A stretch of DNA of 64,000 nt, taken from positions 20,231 through 84,230 of the forward strand of contig DATMFQ010000013.1 in NCBI GenBank assembly GCA_035556075.1, in the 5' to 3' direction. This DNA is from 73-13 sp035556075. Its GTDB lineage: Bacteria; Actinomycetota; Actinomycetes; Actinomycetales; Microbacteriaceae. The position numbers and the translations under genes were made by a program. Each line of letters opens with the position of its first letter. Position 1 is the first letter of the stretch. The notes beneath the pieces are model-generated. The model did not search any database, had not been told where the DNA came from, and saw nothing but the letters and a program-made list of their open reading frames with translations. Shown here piece after piece: positions 23,466 through 32,801 of the stretch.

Positions 23466-24524
23466 CTATGCGGCGTCCTGTTTCGGCACGATCACCTTGT
23501 TGAAGATGAGGATGATCGCCGCCGCGGTCGGGATCGCGACGAGGGCGCCGAGCAGGCCGAGGAGCGTGCCACCGGCGATTGCGGCGATGACGACGACCGC
23601 GCCGGGGACCTGCACGGCCTGCGCCATGATGCGTGGGCTCAGCACGTATGCCTCGAGCTGCATGTACACGAGGTAGAAGATGACGACGGCGATCGCGCTG
23701 CCGGGACCGTCGAACATGAGGACGAGCGCCGTGTTGATCACCGTCGCGGTGATCGTACCGACGAGCGGGATCATCGAGCCGAGCATCGCGAGGAAGGCGA
23801 GGAGCGGCCAGTAGGAGACCTCGACCCCGAAGGCCGCCAGCAACAAGAAGTACAGCGACGAGAGGATGCCGTTCGCGACGCCGAGCGTCGCCTGCCCGAT
23901 GACGAACCGGCCGATCGAGTGGCTGATCTGCTCCGCGAGGTCGATGAAGACCGGACGCTTGCTCGCGGGGACGAGCTTGTACAGCGCGCGCTTGAGGCCC
24001 TTGATCGAGGAGGTGAAGTAGAGCGTGAGGATGACGACGATGATGGCGCCGGTCACGCCCGTGAGGATCGACAGGCCGACGTTGAGCGCGCCACCGGCGA
24101 TGGACGCGTAATCGAGGGTCTCGAACCACTTGATGACGCCGTCGAGGATGTCGCCGACCGGGACGGAGGGGAGGCGCTCGATGAGCCACTGCCTCGCCTC
24201 GCCGTTGATGATCTGCTGGACGAGCGGCGGGATCGCCTCCGAGGCTTTCGCGATCTGGTCGACGACGATCGGCAGGATGGCGAAGACGAGCCCCGTGATG
24301 ATGCCGGCAAATGCGACGAGCACGATGAGGATCGCCGCCCACCTTGGGACTTTGCGTGCCTCGAGCCAGCTGATGATCGGGTCGAGCCCGAGCGCGATGA
24401 ACAGCGCGGCGCCAACGTAGGTGAGGACCTGCGAGAGCGAGGTGACGGCGCCGCCGATCGCGATCGCGACGAGGACCCCGAGCCCGCCGAAGAGTCCGAG
24501 GCCGAAGGCGTTATGAATGCGCAC
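23466..24524 (-). CDS. AI-2E family transporter
   Basis: This 352-residue protein has about seven or eight membrane segments and the family pattern: an N-terminal pair of helices, a soluble middle (about 110-150, WLIERLPSVPVGDILD), ILTLYFTSSIKGLKRALYKLVP, IGRFVIGQATLGVANG, YWPLLAFLAMLGSMIPLVG and YVLSPRIMAQAVQVPG. Members include TqsA and Na/Li-H antiporters; the substrate cannot be read from sequence. It is convergent with the hydrolase gene. Confidence 0.88.
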   Translation of the reverse strand: MRIHNAFGLGLFGGLGVLVAIAIGGAVTSLSQVLTYVGAALFIALGLDPIISWLEARKVPRWAAILIVLVAFAGIITGLVFAILPIVVDQIAKASEAIPPLVQQIINGEARQWLIERLPSVPVGDILDGVIKWFETLDYASIAGGALNVGLSILTGVTGAIIVVILTLYFTSSIKGLKRALYKLVPASKRPVFIDLAEQISHSIGRFVIGQATLGVANGILSSLYFLLLAAFGVEVSYWPLLAFLAMLGSMIPLVGTITATVINTALVLMFDGPGSAIAVVIFYLVYMQLEAYVLSPRIMAQAVQVPGAVVVIAAIAGGTLLGLLGALVAIPTAAAIILIFNKVIVPKQDAA

Positions 24525-24529
24525 GGTGC

Positions 24530-25498
24530 TCAGTCTGCCGTGAGGGTCTCCGACTTGGTGAGCACGCTGCGGAGAGTCTCCAGGTACTCCGCGACAGCGT
24601 CGCGTTCGTCGCGGAGCGCGGCGAGCCGCGTCTCGGCGTCAGCGATGAGGTCAGCGGCCCGCTGCTGCGCCTCGGTGAGGATCGAGCGGGCGCGTGCCTC
24701 CGCATTCGACAGCACCTCGGCGGCGACCGCGTCGGCGGCCTGGCGCGACTCGCGTGCGGTCGCGGCGAGCTCGTCCTCGAGCCGGCCGGACTCCGCGCGG
24801 AGCTCGGCCGTACGCTGCGTCGCCGCCGTGAGCTGTGCCTCGGCAGCGGTCAGGGCCGTCCGCATCTCCGCGAGGGTGGCCTGGTGCTCCTCGTGCGCGG
24901 TGGCGCGGAGCTCGGCGGCGTCCCGTGCCGCGGCGGCCCGCAGTGCCGCGGCCTCGGATACCGCGTCGGCGCGCAGTTCGGCGGCCTCCGTCTCGGCGGC
25001 GGAGCGGTGCATGGCACTTGCCTGCTCGGCCGCCTCGATGAGCGCGCGCGCCTCCGTGGTCGCGCGGGCGATCATCCGTTCGGAGTCGGCCCCGGCGATC
25101 TCGAGGGTGGTCGCGGCGCGCGCATCCCCGCCCTGGACGGTGGCGGCGGCGTGTGCCTCGGCTTCCTGCCGCAGTTGCTCGGCCGCCTCGGCCGCCTCGG
25201 TCCGGGTGCGCTCAGCGTCGACCTCGGCCTGGCCGATGAGCCGAGCAGCCTGCTCCTCGGCGACCCGCAGCGTCTGCTCGAGCCGAGTGCCGAGGCCCGC
25301 GTAGGTGGGGCGACCGATCTCGTCGAGCTCGGTCCGGAGCTCCGCCTCGACACTCCGCAGCCGCGCCGCCTCCTGCTCGAGCTGCTCCTGCTGGGTGCGC
25401 GCGGCGGCGACCTGCTGCTCGAGGGTGGCGATCACCCGGTCGACGTCGTCGCGACGGTAGCCGCGCCATGCGCTGCCAAACCTCGCCGTGCCGGTCAT
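24530..25498 (-). CDS. DivIVA-domain coiled-coil protein
   Basis: Of 322 residues, the first 30 match the DivIVA lipid-binding motif (GSAWRGYRRDDVDRVIATLE). The remainder is an almost unbroken Ala/Glu/Arg-rich coiled coil (heptads such as AEEQAARLIGQAEVDAERT). It is the architecture of cell-division or polar-growth scaffold proteins. The canonical Wag31 is usually near ftsZ, so this is probably a paralogue. It is divergent from the 25628 gene. Confidence 0.8.
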   Translation of the reverse strand: MTGTARFGSAWRGYRRDDVDRVIATLEQQVAAARTQQEQLEQEAARLRSVEAELRTELDEIGRPTYAGLGTRLEQTLRVAEEQAARLIGQAEVDAERTRTEAAEAAEQLRQEAEAHAAATVQGGDARAATTLEIAGADSERMIARATTEARALIEAAEQASAMHRSAAETEAAELRADAVSEAAALRAAAARDAAELRATAHEEHQATLAEMRTALTAAEAQLTAATQRTAELRAESGRLEDELAATARESRQAADAVAAEVLSNAEARARSILTEAQQRAADLIADAETRLAALRDERDAVAEYLETLRSVLTKSETLTAD

Positions 25499-25627
25499 GG
25501 GTGCCGCCTTCCCCTTGCAAACCCTCCGAGTTTAGTGCGAAAGCCCGGCGGCGATGGCGGCAACTTGGCCCTCCCAGGAAGGGTCCCGGTATCCTGAAAT
25601 GTCCGAATTCGAAAGGGTACGTCACCC

Positions 25628-27472
25628 GTGCGCCTCGTCCTCGCCATTGTCGCCTTCCTGCTCGCCGCCGCCATGATCACGGTCGGCCTCGTGCAGCGCA
25701 CCGTGCTGGCGCCCGCCTCCTCGATCGATGTCGCGGTGACGTCGACGGGCAGCGCGCAGGTCACGATCATCGATGGGGCGACGCTGCGGGCGCACGAGGG
25801 GCGCCAGACGATCACGATCTCGGGTGCTTCGCAGATCGCGGCGGCCTACGGCCGCACGGTGGATGTCGAGGCGTGGATCGGCGATGCCGCGTATAACGAG
25901 CTCACGATCGATGCGGAGACCGGTCAGCTCGTCTCCACGCGGCACGCGGGCACGAGCGACCCGCTGCCGGACCTGTACGACGCCGACCTCTGGCTCGAGG
26001 ACTACCGGGACATCCAGCAGTTGCGACTGTCGGTGACGCTCCCGGAGGATGTGACGCTCATCATCGGCTCGGCGGAAGGGATGCCGGCCCCGCGCGATAT
26101 CGCCATCAGCTGGCCGCTCGATACGAGCACCCCCTGGTCGGGTCCGCTTATCATCGGCGGCGCGGCACTGCTCGTCACCGGCCTCATCCTCTTCGTCATG
26201 GCGATCTATCGGATCCGCAACGACCACGGGCCACGGCGGAAGATGCCGAAGCTGCCGAAGCGCAAGGCGATCACGTCGGTGCGCCCGGGGACGCGGCCCG
26301 TCTCGGGATCGCGGGCCCGCGCCGGGGCCCGCGCGAGCGCAAAGGTGGGCGCCGGCTCCGCCCTCGGCCTCGTCGTCATTGCGACACTGAGTCTCGGCGC
26401 ACTGCCGCCGTCGGCGGCGCACGCCGCGCCGACCCCGACGCCGAGCCCAACGCCGGTCGAGGTCGCGCCGATCCCGGCGGTCACGACCGTGCAACTCGAT
26501 CGCATCATCGAGAAGACGCTGGCGACCGTCACGCAAGCGGACACCGCGCTCGACCGTGAGCTGCTCGAGACGCGGATGACCGGCCCGGCGCTCGCGCTGA
26601 AGTCGGCCGACTACACGCTCCGGGGCCTGGATGCCGCCGCGCTCGGGGAGTCCCCGGTCATCCCGACTGGCGGGGTAGTCGCGTTGAGCCTCCCGCAGCA
26701 GGTGCCGGCCGATACCCCGAGCTGGCCGCGGAGCGTGCTCGTCGTCGTCGCACCGCCGGAGGCACTCGACCCGGTGGCGAGCACACCCAAGCCGACGCCA
26801 ACCGCCGACGGGGCGACGCCAGAGGCGGCTGCGACGGAGGAACCGGTGCCGGACCCGCCGGTCGTCATGCTCCTGTCCCAGGCGACGCCCCGGGATAACT
26901 ACAAGGCCGAGTACCTCATGACCCTCCAGGCGGATGTGCCCGAGGTCGCGGCCTCGACGGTCGGGGCCCCCGTGCTCCGACCCGACTCCCCGCTGCTGTC
27001 GACCAAGCCGGAGACCGTCGACGACGGGTACGCCGATCTGCTCGCGCTCGGCGAGGCGAGCGAATGGGCGGATCGCTTTGCGCTCGACAACGACGCATTC
27101 GCGGCGGCCTGGGGTGTCGAGGCGCAGGCGAGCTACCAGGCCGGGCAGTCCGGGCTGGAAAGCCCGAACACCGTCTCCTATGTCACCGATGACACGGACA
27201 GTCGACTCGTCACCCTCGCGACGGCCGACGGCGGGGCGCTCGTCACCGGGACCGTGTATCAGCAGGTGGTGGTCACCCCATCCGAGTCGGGGGCCAAGGT
27301 CATCGCCCAGGGCAAGGTGCTCACCCTCTCCGGGGTGGAGCGGAGCGAGATCGGCTACGCGCTCAACTACATTGGTCAACTCTTGTTCTTCGTCCCCCCG
27401 CTGGGCAGCGATCAGCCGATCACCGTGCTCGCCTACGCACAGGGACTCGCGGGAGCTGTGGAGGCCTCATGA
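25628..27472 (+). CDS. Large membrane-anchored protein of unknown function
   Basis: This 614-residue protein has an N-terminal anchor (residues 1-24), an extracytoplasmic region, a second transmembrane segment (about 177-197), a basic stretch (RKMPKLPKRKAITSVR) and a third hydrophobic segment (about 240-262). A Pro/Thr linker (TPTPSPTP) and a large C-terminal extracellular region follow. No enzyme motif is recognised. The GTG start lies after GAAAGGG. It overlaps the next gene by ATGA and is thus co-transcribed with the thioredoxin/TPR protein. Confidence 0.7.
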   Translation: MRLVLAIVAFLLAAAMITVGLVQRTVLAPASSIDVAVTSTGSAQVTIIDGATLRAHEGRQTITISGASQIAAAYGRTVDVEAWIGDAAYNELTIDAETGQLVSTRHAGTSDPLPDLYDADLWLEDYRDIQQLRLSVTLPEDVTLIIGSAEGMPAPRDIAISWPLDTSTPWSGPLIIGGAALLVTGLILFVMAIYRIRNDHGPRRKMPKLPKRKAITSVRPGTRPVSGSRARAGARASAKVGAGSALGLVVIATLSLGALPPSAAHAAPTPTPSPTPVEVAPIPAVTTVQLDRIIEKTLATVTQADTALDRELLETRMTGPALALKSADYTLRGLDAAALGESPVIPTGGVVALSLPQQVPADTPSWPRSVLVVVAPPEALDPVASTPKPTPTADGATPEAAATEEPVPDPPVVMLLSQATPRDNYKAEYLMTLQADVPEVAASTVGAPVLRPDSPLLSTKPETVDDGYADLLALGEASEWADRFALDNDAFAAAWGVEAQASYQAGQSGLESPNTVSYVTDDTDSRLVTLATADGGALVTGTVYQQVVVTPSESGAKVIAQGKVLTLSGVERSEIGYALNYIGQLLFFVPPLGSDQPITVLAYAQGLAGAVEAS

Positions 27473-28308
27473 GCATGCCGGGACCGAATCTGCAGGGCGC
27501 ACTCGACCTGTCGGGGCTTGTCCGCCGGGCGCAGGCGCCCACTGATGGCGTAGCGCCCCCGGCCGACGGCATCCCCACGGCGGACGACCAATCCTTCGGC
27601 GAGGTCATCGAGCTGTCGCGGACGGTGCTCGTCATCGTCGAGTTCGTCGACCCGAATCAGCCGGCGACGGGCGTGGCCGCCACCGTCGCGAGCTATGGCG
27701 GCCGCATCGCGCTCGTGCGCGTCGACCCGTTCACGAGCCCGCAGATCGCGCAGGCGTTCCGCGTCGAGCAGGTGCCATTCTTCGCGGCAGTGATCGCGGG
27801 CCAGCCGTACCCGCTCTTCGCGGGTGTCCCGCCGGAGCAGCAGCTCCGCGAGGTGCTCGACCAGCTGTTGCAGGGCGCGGCGCAGCAGGGCATCACGGGC
27901 ACGACCGGTGCAGCCGACGGGGAGGCGCCCGCCGCCGAGGAGCCGCCCCTGCCACCGCACCACCAGGAGGCCCTCGACGCGATCGACGCGGGTGACTACG
28001 CGGCGGCGATCAGTGCCTACGAGAGCGCGCTCGCGCAGAATCCGCGTGACGAGATGGCGGTTGCGGGCCTCGCCCAGGTGCGGCTGCTGCAGCGGCTCGG
28101 GGCGAGTGAGGTCGACGATATCGACCGCGCCTTCGCCGAGGGGCGTGTGGAGTGGGCGTTCGAGTCGCTGCTCGACGCATTCGTCCCCGCGGATGCGGAC
28201 GGTCGTGACCGGATTCGTCAGCGGCTGCTCGAGTTCTTCGAGATCCTCGGCGCGGAGGATCCCCGCGTCGGGCCCGCCCGCCGCCGACTGACCACCCTGC
28301 TCTTCTAA
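27469..28308 (+). CDS. Thioredoxin-like TPR co-chaperone (CnoX/YbbN type), cysteine-free
   Basis: This is a 279-residue protein. Residues about 40-140 form a thioredoxin fold (TVLVIVEFVDPNQPATGVAA, IALVRVDPFTSPQIAQAF, FRVEQVPFFAAVIAG) in which the CxxC is replaced by DPNQPA, so no redox activity is expected. The C-terminal half is a TPR-like helical array (HQEALDAIDAGDYAAAISAYE). This architecture matches YbbN/CnoX holdases. The overlap with the upstream gene indicates coupling. Confidence 0.85.
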   Translation: MSMPGPNLQGALDLSGLVRRAQAPTDGVAPPADGIPTADDQSFGEVIELSRTVLVIVEFVDPNQPATGVAATVASYGGRIALVRVDPFTSPQIAQAFRVEQVPFFAAVIAGQPYPLFAGVPPEQQLREVLDQLLQGAAQQGITGTTGAADGEAPAAEEPPLPPHHQEALDAIDAGDYAAAISAYESALAQNPRDEMAVAGLAQVRLLQRLGASEVDDIDRAFAEGRVEWAFESLLDAFVPADADGRDRIRQRLLEFFEILGAEDPRVGPARRRLTTLLF

Positions 28309-28315
28309 CGCCGGC

Positions 28316-29068
28316 TCAGTGCGTGACGCGGGCGAGGAACTCGCGGGTGCGTGCACGCTGCGGGCTGCCGAAGACCTCCGCGGGCGTCCCGAGCTCATGG
28401 ATCTCGCCCGCATGCAGGAATGCGACGCGATCGGCGACCTCGCGGGCGAACGCCATTTCGTGGGTCGCCATGAGGATCGTCGTCCCCTCGGCGCCGAGCT
28501 CACGGACCAGCTCGAGCACCTCGCCGACAAGCTCGGGGTCGAGGGCGCTCGTCACCTCGTCGAGGAGCAGGAGCGACTGGTCGGCCGCGACGGCACGGGC
28601 GATCGCGACGCGTTGCTGCTGCCCTCCGGAGAGCCGGTCCGGATAGTTGCTCGCGAACTCGCCGAGCCCGACCCGGGTCAGGGCCGCCATGGCGCGCTCG
28701 TGCGCCTCGGCCTTCGGCATGCCGTGGACGACGCGAAGGCTCACCGCAATGTTGTCGATGACGCGCTGGTGGGGGAACAGGTTGAACCCCTGGAACACGA
28801 CCCCGATCCGGGCGCGCACCCGGTCCGGGTTGGCGCGTGGGTCGCTGATGTCCTCGCCATCGAGGAAGATCTGCCCGTCATCGATCGGCTCGAGGAGGTT
28901 CACCGTCTTCAGCAGGGTCGACTTGCCGGAGCCGCTCGCGCCGATGAGGGCGATGACCTCGTGCGGGGCGACGTCGAGGTCGATGCCGCGGAGCACCTCG
29001 TGGTCCCCGTAGCGCTTGCGGACCCCGTCGATTCGGAGCGACGAGGCGGCGCTGGCTCGCGCGGTCAT
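28316..29068 (-). CDS. Polar amino acid ABC transporter, ATP-binding protein
   Basis: This 250-residue ATPase carries Walker A GASGSGKST, Q-loop FQGFNLFPH, signature LSGGQQQRVAIARA, Walker B LLLLDEVTSALD (VTSA is typical of polar amino-acid transporters in place of PTSA) and switch ATHEM. ATG 29068 overlaps the permease stop by four bases. It forms one operon with the permease and the binding protein. Confidence 0.93.
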   Translation of the reverse strand: MTARASAASSLRIDGVRKRYGDHEVLRGIDLDVAPHEVIALIGASGSGKSTLLKTVNLLEPIDDGQIFLDGEDISDPRANPDRVRARIGVVFQGFNLFPHQRVIDNIAVSLRVVHGMPKAEAHERAMAALTRVGLGEFASNYPDRLSGGQQQRVAIARAVAADQSLLLLDEVTSALDPELVGEVLELVRELGAEGTTILMATHEMAFAREVADRVAFLHAGEIHELGTPAEVFGSPQRARTREFLARVTH

Positions 29069-29919
29069 ACCGTCCCGCCGCTCTGCTCGCGCCGCTGCAT
29101 GCGTGCGGTCACCCAGTCGGTGAGGCGGATCATCGGCCAGGCGAGCGCGATGAACAGCAGCCCGGCGAGCACGTAGGGGCTGAAGTCGGCGAAGCGCGCC
29201 GTCTCGATCTGCGCGGCCCGCACGGCGTCGACTGCGCCGAGGATCGAGACGAGGCCGACATCCTTCTGCATCGCGATGAAATCGTTCATGAGGGCGGGTG
29301 TGACCTTGCGGATGCCCTGCGGGAGCACGACGATCCGCAGCGTCTGGCCGTGCGTGTAGCCGAGCGCCCGTGCCGCCATGCGCTGTGAGGGATGCACCGA
29401 CTCGAGGCCGGCGCGCAGCACCTCGGCGACATACGCGGAGTAGGTGATGACGAGTGCGACGGTGCCGAGGACCTCGGTCGGGATGCGCTGCTGCACGAGC
29501 CCGGGGACGCCGAAGCCGACGAGGTAGAGCACGATGATGAGCGGGGTGCCCCGGAAGATGTCGGTGTAGGTCGCCGCGAGGAAGCGCAGCGGGAACCAGA
29601 CCGGCCCGCGCAGCGTCCGCAGGAATGCGAGGAGGCTCGCGACGATCGCGACGCCGACGACGGCGAACACGAGGATCTGCAGGTTGAGCAGGAACCCGTG
29701 CCAGACGCGCGGCCAGGCGCCCGCCCAGGTCTCGAGGTCGAAGAAGCTCTCCTGCACCCGGGCCCACCCGGGCGTATTGACGAGGAGGAACCAGGCGAGG
29801 GTGGCGAAGGCGACCGTGCTCGCGGCCCCGATGAGCAGCGAGCGACCCGTCTGGTGCCGCCGATAGGCCTGGCGTGCCAGCTCGATGGAGCTTGGCCGCC
29901 AGGCCTGATCGACAGTCAC
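29065..29919 (-). CDS. Polar amino acid ABC transporter, permease
   Basis: This 284-residue permease has an N-terminal extra segment (LLIGAASTVAFATLAWFLL) and then the HEQRO-type core: FRGTPLIIVLYLVGFG, YSAYVAEVLRAGLESV, ARALGYTHGQTLRIVVLPQG with the EAA loop that contacts the ATPase. GTG 29919 lies 10 bases after the binding-protein stop. Only one permease is present, so it likely works as a homodimer. Confidence 0.92.
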   Translation of the reverse strand: MTVDQAWRPSSIELARQAYRRHQTGRSLLIGAASTVAFATLAWFLLVNTPGWARVQESFFDLETWAGAWPRVWHGFLLNLQILVFAVVGVAIVASLLAFLRTLRGPVWFPLRFLAATYTDIFRGTPLIIVLYLVGFGVPGLVQQRIPTEVLGTVALVITYSAYVAEVLRAGLESVHPSQRMAARALGYTHGQTLRIVVLPQGIRKVTPALMNDFIAMQKDVGLVSILGAVDAVRAAQIETARFADFSPYVLAGLLFIALAWPMIRLTDWVTARMQRREQSGGTV

Positions 29920-29929
29920 TCGGTCGAGA

Positions 29930-30760
29930 TTACTTGAGCAGCGGGACGCCCGCGCCCGTGCCGAGCCACTGCTCGGTGATCGCCCGCAGCTTGCCGCTGT
30001 CGCGCAGCGCGTCGACGGCTGCCGTGACACTCGCCGTGAGCGGGGAGTCCTTGCCGAGGGTGATGCCCCACGAGTCGGTGTCGCCCGCGACGTCCGGGAG
30101 CTGGCCGACGATGACGCCACCCGCAAGTTCGACACCCGTGATGTAGTACGCGGTCGGCAGGTCGACGACGATCGCGTCGACCTGGCCCGACTCGAGGGCG
30201 AGCTTCGCGTCGTCGTTCGAGTTGAAGACCTTCGCCCCGCTGGTCGGCGCGATGAGCTCCTCGACCGCCTTGAGGCTCGTCGTACCGGTCGCCGCGCCGA
30301 TGTCGAAGGCGGCGAGGTCGGTGACCGAGGTGGCCTTCGCAGCCGGCGAGCCGTCGACGGTGATGACGGCCTGCGGGGCCGAGTAGTAGGCGGAGGAGAA
30401 GTCGATCGAGGCCTTGCGCTCATCAGAGATCGACACCTGCTGCAGGTTGATGTCGTAAGGCTTCGGGCCCGGGGCGATCGTCTCATCCCACGTCGCACGC
30501 ACCCACACGACGTCCTCCGCCGCGAAGCCGAGCTCCTCGGCGACCGCGTAGGCGACGGCGGCCTCGAAGCCCTCGCCGGACTCGGGCGCGTTGTCGATGA
30601 CGTACGGGTAGTAGGCGGGCTCGCCGGTCGCGATGGTGAGCTTGCCCTCGGTGACGTGCGGCTGCACCTCAGCGACCGGCGTCGAGCAGGCGGCGAGGCC
30701 GGCGAGGAGGACGGTGGCACCGGTGATGGCGCCGAGGGTGCGGGTGATCTTGCTGGACAT
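29930..30760 (-). CDS. Polar amino acid ABC transporter, substrate-binding lipoprotein
   Basis: This 276-residue protein has a lipobox (LLAGLAACS) and a family 3 solute-binding fold: ATGEPAYYPYVIDN, GFEAAVAYAVAEELG, LQQVSISDERKASIDFSS, IGAATGTTSLKAVEE and DSGKLRAITEQWLG. The ligand, probably an amino acid, cannot be deduced. ATG 30760 gives a good signal sequence; ATG 30769 is possible and nearer to GGGAGA. Confidence 0.92.
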   Translation of the reverse strand: MSSKITRTLGAITGATVLLAGLAACSTPVAEVQPHVTEGKLTIATGEPAYYPYVIDNAPESGEGFEAAVAYAVAEELGFAAEDVVWVRATWDETIAPGPKPYDINLQQVSISDERKASIDFSSAYYSAPQAVITVDGSPAAKATSVTDLAAFDIGAATGTTSLKAVEELIAPTSGAKVFNSNDDAKLALESGQVDAIVVDLPTAYYITGVELAGGVIVGQLPDVAGDTDSWGITLGKDSPLTASVTAAVDALRDSGKLRAITEQWLGTGAGVPLLK

Positions 30761-30853
30761 GGGCCACATTCTCTCCCGCCAGGAATGTGGAGCCGCCGTG
30801 TGCGTCGCCGCGTTACATTCCGCCATCGGGATACGCCGGTAGCATCGCTTCTC

Positions 30854-32125
30854 GTGCGACGACTCCTCGATGACCGGCGCGGCCGGATCGTCGTCTGGGT
30901 CGCATTCGTGCTCGTGCATGCGTTCCTCGTGCTGCAGGTCTGGACGTGGCCGCTCGCCCCCTTCAACGACGTCATCGTCGTGTATCGGGATTGGGTCGCG
31001 CTCGGGCTCACGTCAGGCGCCTGGGTGGGGTTGAGCCTGCCGTTCGTGTACCCGCCGCTCGCGCTGGCCCCCATGGTCGCCGCCGCCGTCTTCGGGCTCG
31101 GCTCGACCGCGTACGGCTGGGGGTGGCTGCTGCTCGTCGTCCTCCTCGATGCGCTCGCGCTCGCGGTCCTGACGGCCCGCGGCGATGCGCTGCGGCGTCG
31201 CCGCGAGACGATCGCCGCGTGGTGGTGGCTCGCATTCCTCCTCCTGCTCGGCCCGGTTGGGCTCGGGCGCCTCGAAGCGATCACCGCGCCGCTGGCGATC
31301 ATCGCGGTCCGGCTCCTCCTCGAGCGGCCCGCGGTCGCCGGCGCACTGCTGGCCGTTGGCGCGTGGATCAAGATCTGGCCGGGCGCGCTCCTCGCGGCGG
31401 CGCTCGTCACCCTCCGCAGCGGCCTGCGGGTGCTGCTCGGCGGCGTCGTGGCGACGGCGCTCATCCTGCTCGTCGGGCTCGCCCTTGGCGGGCGTGCGGA
31501 ACTCCTCGGCTTCCTGGCGGGCCAGGCCGACCGCGGGCTGCAGGTCGAGTCGCTGCTCGCCGCCCCGTGGCTCGTCGCCGTCGCGCTCGGGCTGCCGGGC
31601 GCGGAGGTGGTGTGGAACCACGGCATCAACACCTTCGAAGTCGCGGGCCCCGGCGTCGAGGCGCTCGCCGCCTGGTCGACGCCCGTCCTCGTCGTCAGCG
31701 TCCTCGTCCTCCTCGTGCTCGGGCTGCTCGCCCGCCGCCGCGATCCACTCGCGGCACTCGTGCCCTTGAGCGTCGGCCTCGTCGCGGTCCTCGTCGTGAC
31801 GAACAAGGTCGGTTCGCCCCAGTTCACCGCCTGGCTCGCGGCCCCCATCGTCCTCGCGATCCTCCTCGCGCCGCCGGCCCCGGTCGTGCGTGATTCCCGG
31901 GCATTCCTGCCCGGCGTGCTCGCGCTCGCCCTCGCGGGGCTCACCCAGATCGTCTATCCCACGACCTATGACCTGCTGCTCGCCGGCTACCCGGTGATTG
32001 TGGCGATCCTCGTCGTCAAGCACGTGCTCTGGCTCGTGCTGCTGGGCTGGGCGGTCGTGCGGCTGTGGGCCATCGCCCGGGGCAACGCCATCTCCCGGGG
32101 CAACGCCGTCACCGTGCGTGGCTGA
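30854..32125 (+). CDS. GT87-like polytopic glycosyltransferase
   Basis: This 423-residue integral membrane protein has about ten segments, an N-terminal luminal loop with NDVIVVYRDW and VYPPLALAPM. This is the GT-C arrangement seen in mannosyl/arabinosyl transferases of family GT87 (Asp-containing first loop). A late loop has WNHGINTFE. The C-terminus carries a short duplication, ARGNAISRGNA. GTG 30854. It probably adds polyprenol-linked sugars to envelope glycolipids; the substrate is unknown. It ends 10 bases from the response-regulator gene on the other strand. Confidence 0.8.
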   Translation: MRRLLDDRRGRIVVWVAFVLVHAFLVLQVWTWPLAPFNDVIVVYRDWVALGLTSGAWVGLSLPFVYPPLALAPMVAAAVFGLGSTAYGWGWLLLVVLLDALALAVLTARGDALRRRRETIAAWWWLAFLLLLGPVGLGRLEAITAPLAIIAVRLLLERPAVAGALLAVGAWIKIWPGALLAAALVTLRSGLRVLLGGVVATALILLVGLALGGRAELLGFLAGQADRGLQVESLLAAPWLVAVALGLPGAEVVWNHGINTFEVAGPGVEALAAWSTPVLVVSVLVLLVLGLLARRRDPLAALVPLSVGLVAVLVVTNKVGSPQFTAWLAAPIVLAILLAPPAPVVRDSRAFLPGVLALALAGLTQIVYPTTYDLLLAGYPVIVAILVVKHVLWLVLLGWAVVRLWAIARGNAISRGNAVTVRG

Positions 32126-32135
32126 ACCCGCCGCG

Positions 32136-32792
32136 TCAGAACTCCGGTGCCCCCTGCGGGCCGACGAGGATGCCGTCCTGGATCGCCTGCATCCGCAGCG
32201 CCACCTTCGTGCCGACATCGATGCCGTAGGCCCGGTATTTCTCCCGAATGCGCTTGAGGTAGCTCTTCGCCGTCTCCTCGGAGATGCCGAGCTGGAAGGC
32301 GACCGACTTCACGGGCTCGCCCGTCGCGTACAGGGCCATGACACGCCGCTCCTGCGCCGACAGCTTCGGGCTCGCCGCATCATCGCCGTGGAGGACGAGG
32401 TCGAGCTCGGCGGAGATGAACGCCTCGCCGGCGTGCGCGGCACGGATCGCCTCAACGATCATCTCCGCGTCCTCGGACTTGACGAGGTAGCCCATGGCGC
32501 CGGCCGCGAGCGCCTCGCGCACGATCTGCGGCTCCGAGTAGGTGCTCATCAGGACGGGGATGACGCCCGCGCTGTTCAGCATCGCGATCTTGACCGAGAT
32601 CGGGATGTTGTCCTTAAGGTCGACGTCAAGCAGGACGACCTCCATGGGGAAGCTCGCGTGGCTGATGAGCTCGGGCCAGGTCGGGACGGCGGCGACGAGT
32701 TCGATGTCATCCGCGGCGGAGCGGATCCACTCCGTGAGCGCCCCGAGCAGCATCCGGTGGTCATCGACGATCGCGAGCGTGATCGGGGCCAT
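32136..32792 (-). CDS. LuxR-type response regulator
   Basis: This 218-residue protein has a receiver domain (VDDHRMLLGAL, phospho-acceptor Asp56 in VVLLDVDL, STYSE, lysine at GYLVKSED) and a C-terminal LuxR helix-turn-helix (LSAQERRVMALYATGEPVKS, GISEETAKSYLKRIREKY). It follows the 32802 gene by nine bases and completes a set with the histidine kinase. Confidence 0.92.
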   Translation of the reverse strand: MAPITLAIVDDHRMLLGALTEWIRSAADDIELVAAVPTWPELISHASFPMEVVLLDVDLKDNIPISVKIAMLNSAGVIPVLMSTYSEPQIVREALAAGAMGYLVKSEDAEMIVEAIRAAHAGEAFISAELDLVLHGDDAASPKLSAQERRVMALYATGEPVKSVAFQLGISEETAKSYLKRIREKYRAYGIDVGTKVALRMQAIQDGILVGPQGAPEF

Positions 32793-32801
32793 ATCCGAAG
32801 C

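Noticed and set aside
23262..25304. A 680-codon plus-strand frame across the AI-2E and DivIVA genes
   Set aside because: Low-complexity Arg/Asp/Ser composition, antisense to two well-supported genes, no ribosome-binding site.
29065..31944. A 959-codon open frame on the minus strand
   Set aside because: Only the last 284 codons encode a recognisable permease. The rest runs antisense through the binding-protein and glycosyltransferase genes, and is an artefact of high GC.
32062..32120. Tandem repeat at the end of the GT87-like gene
   Set aside because: Only two units of about 21 bases, in frame at the C-terminus. Probably a small slippage duplication without wider meaning.
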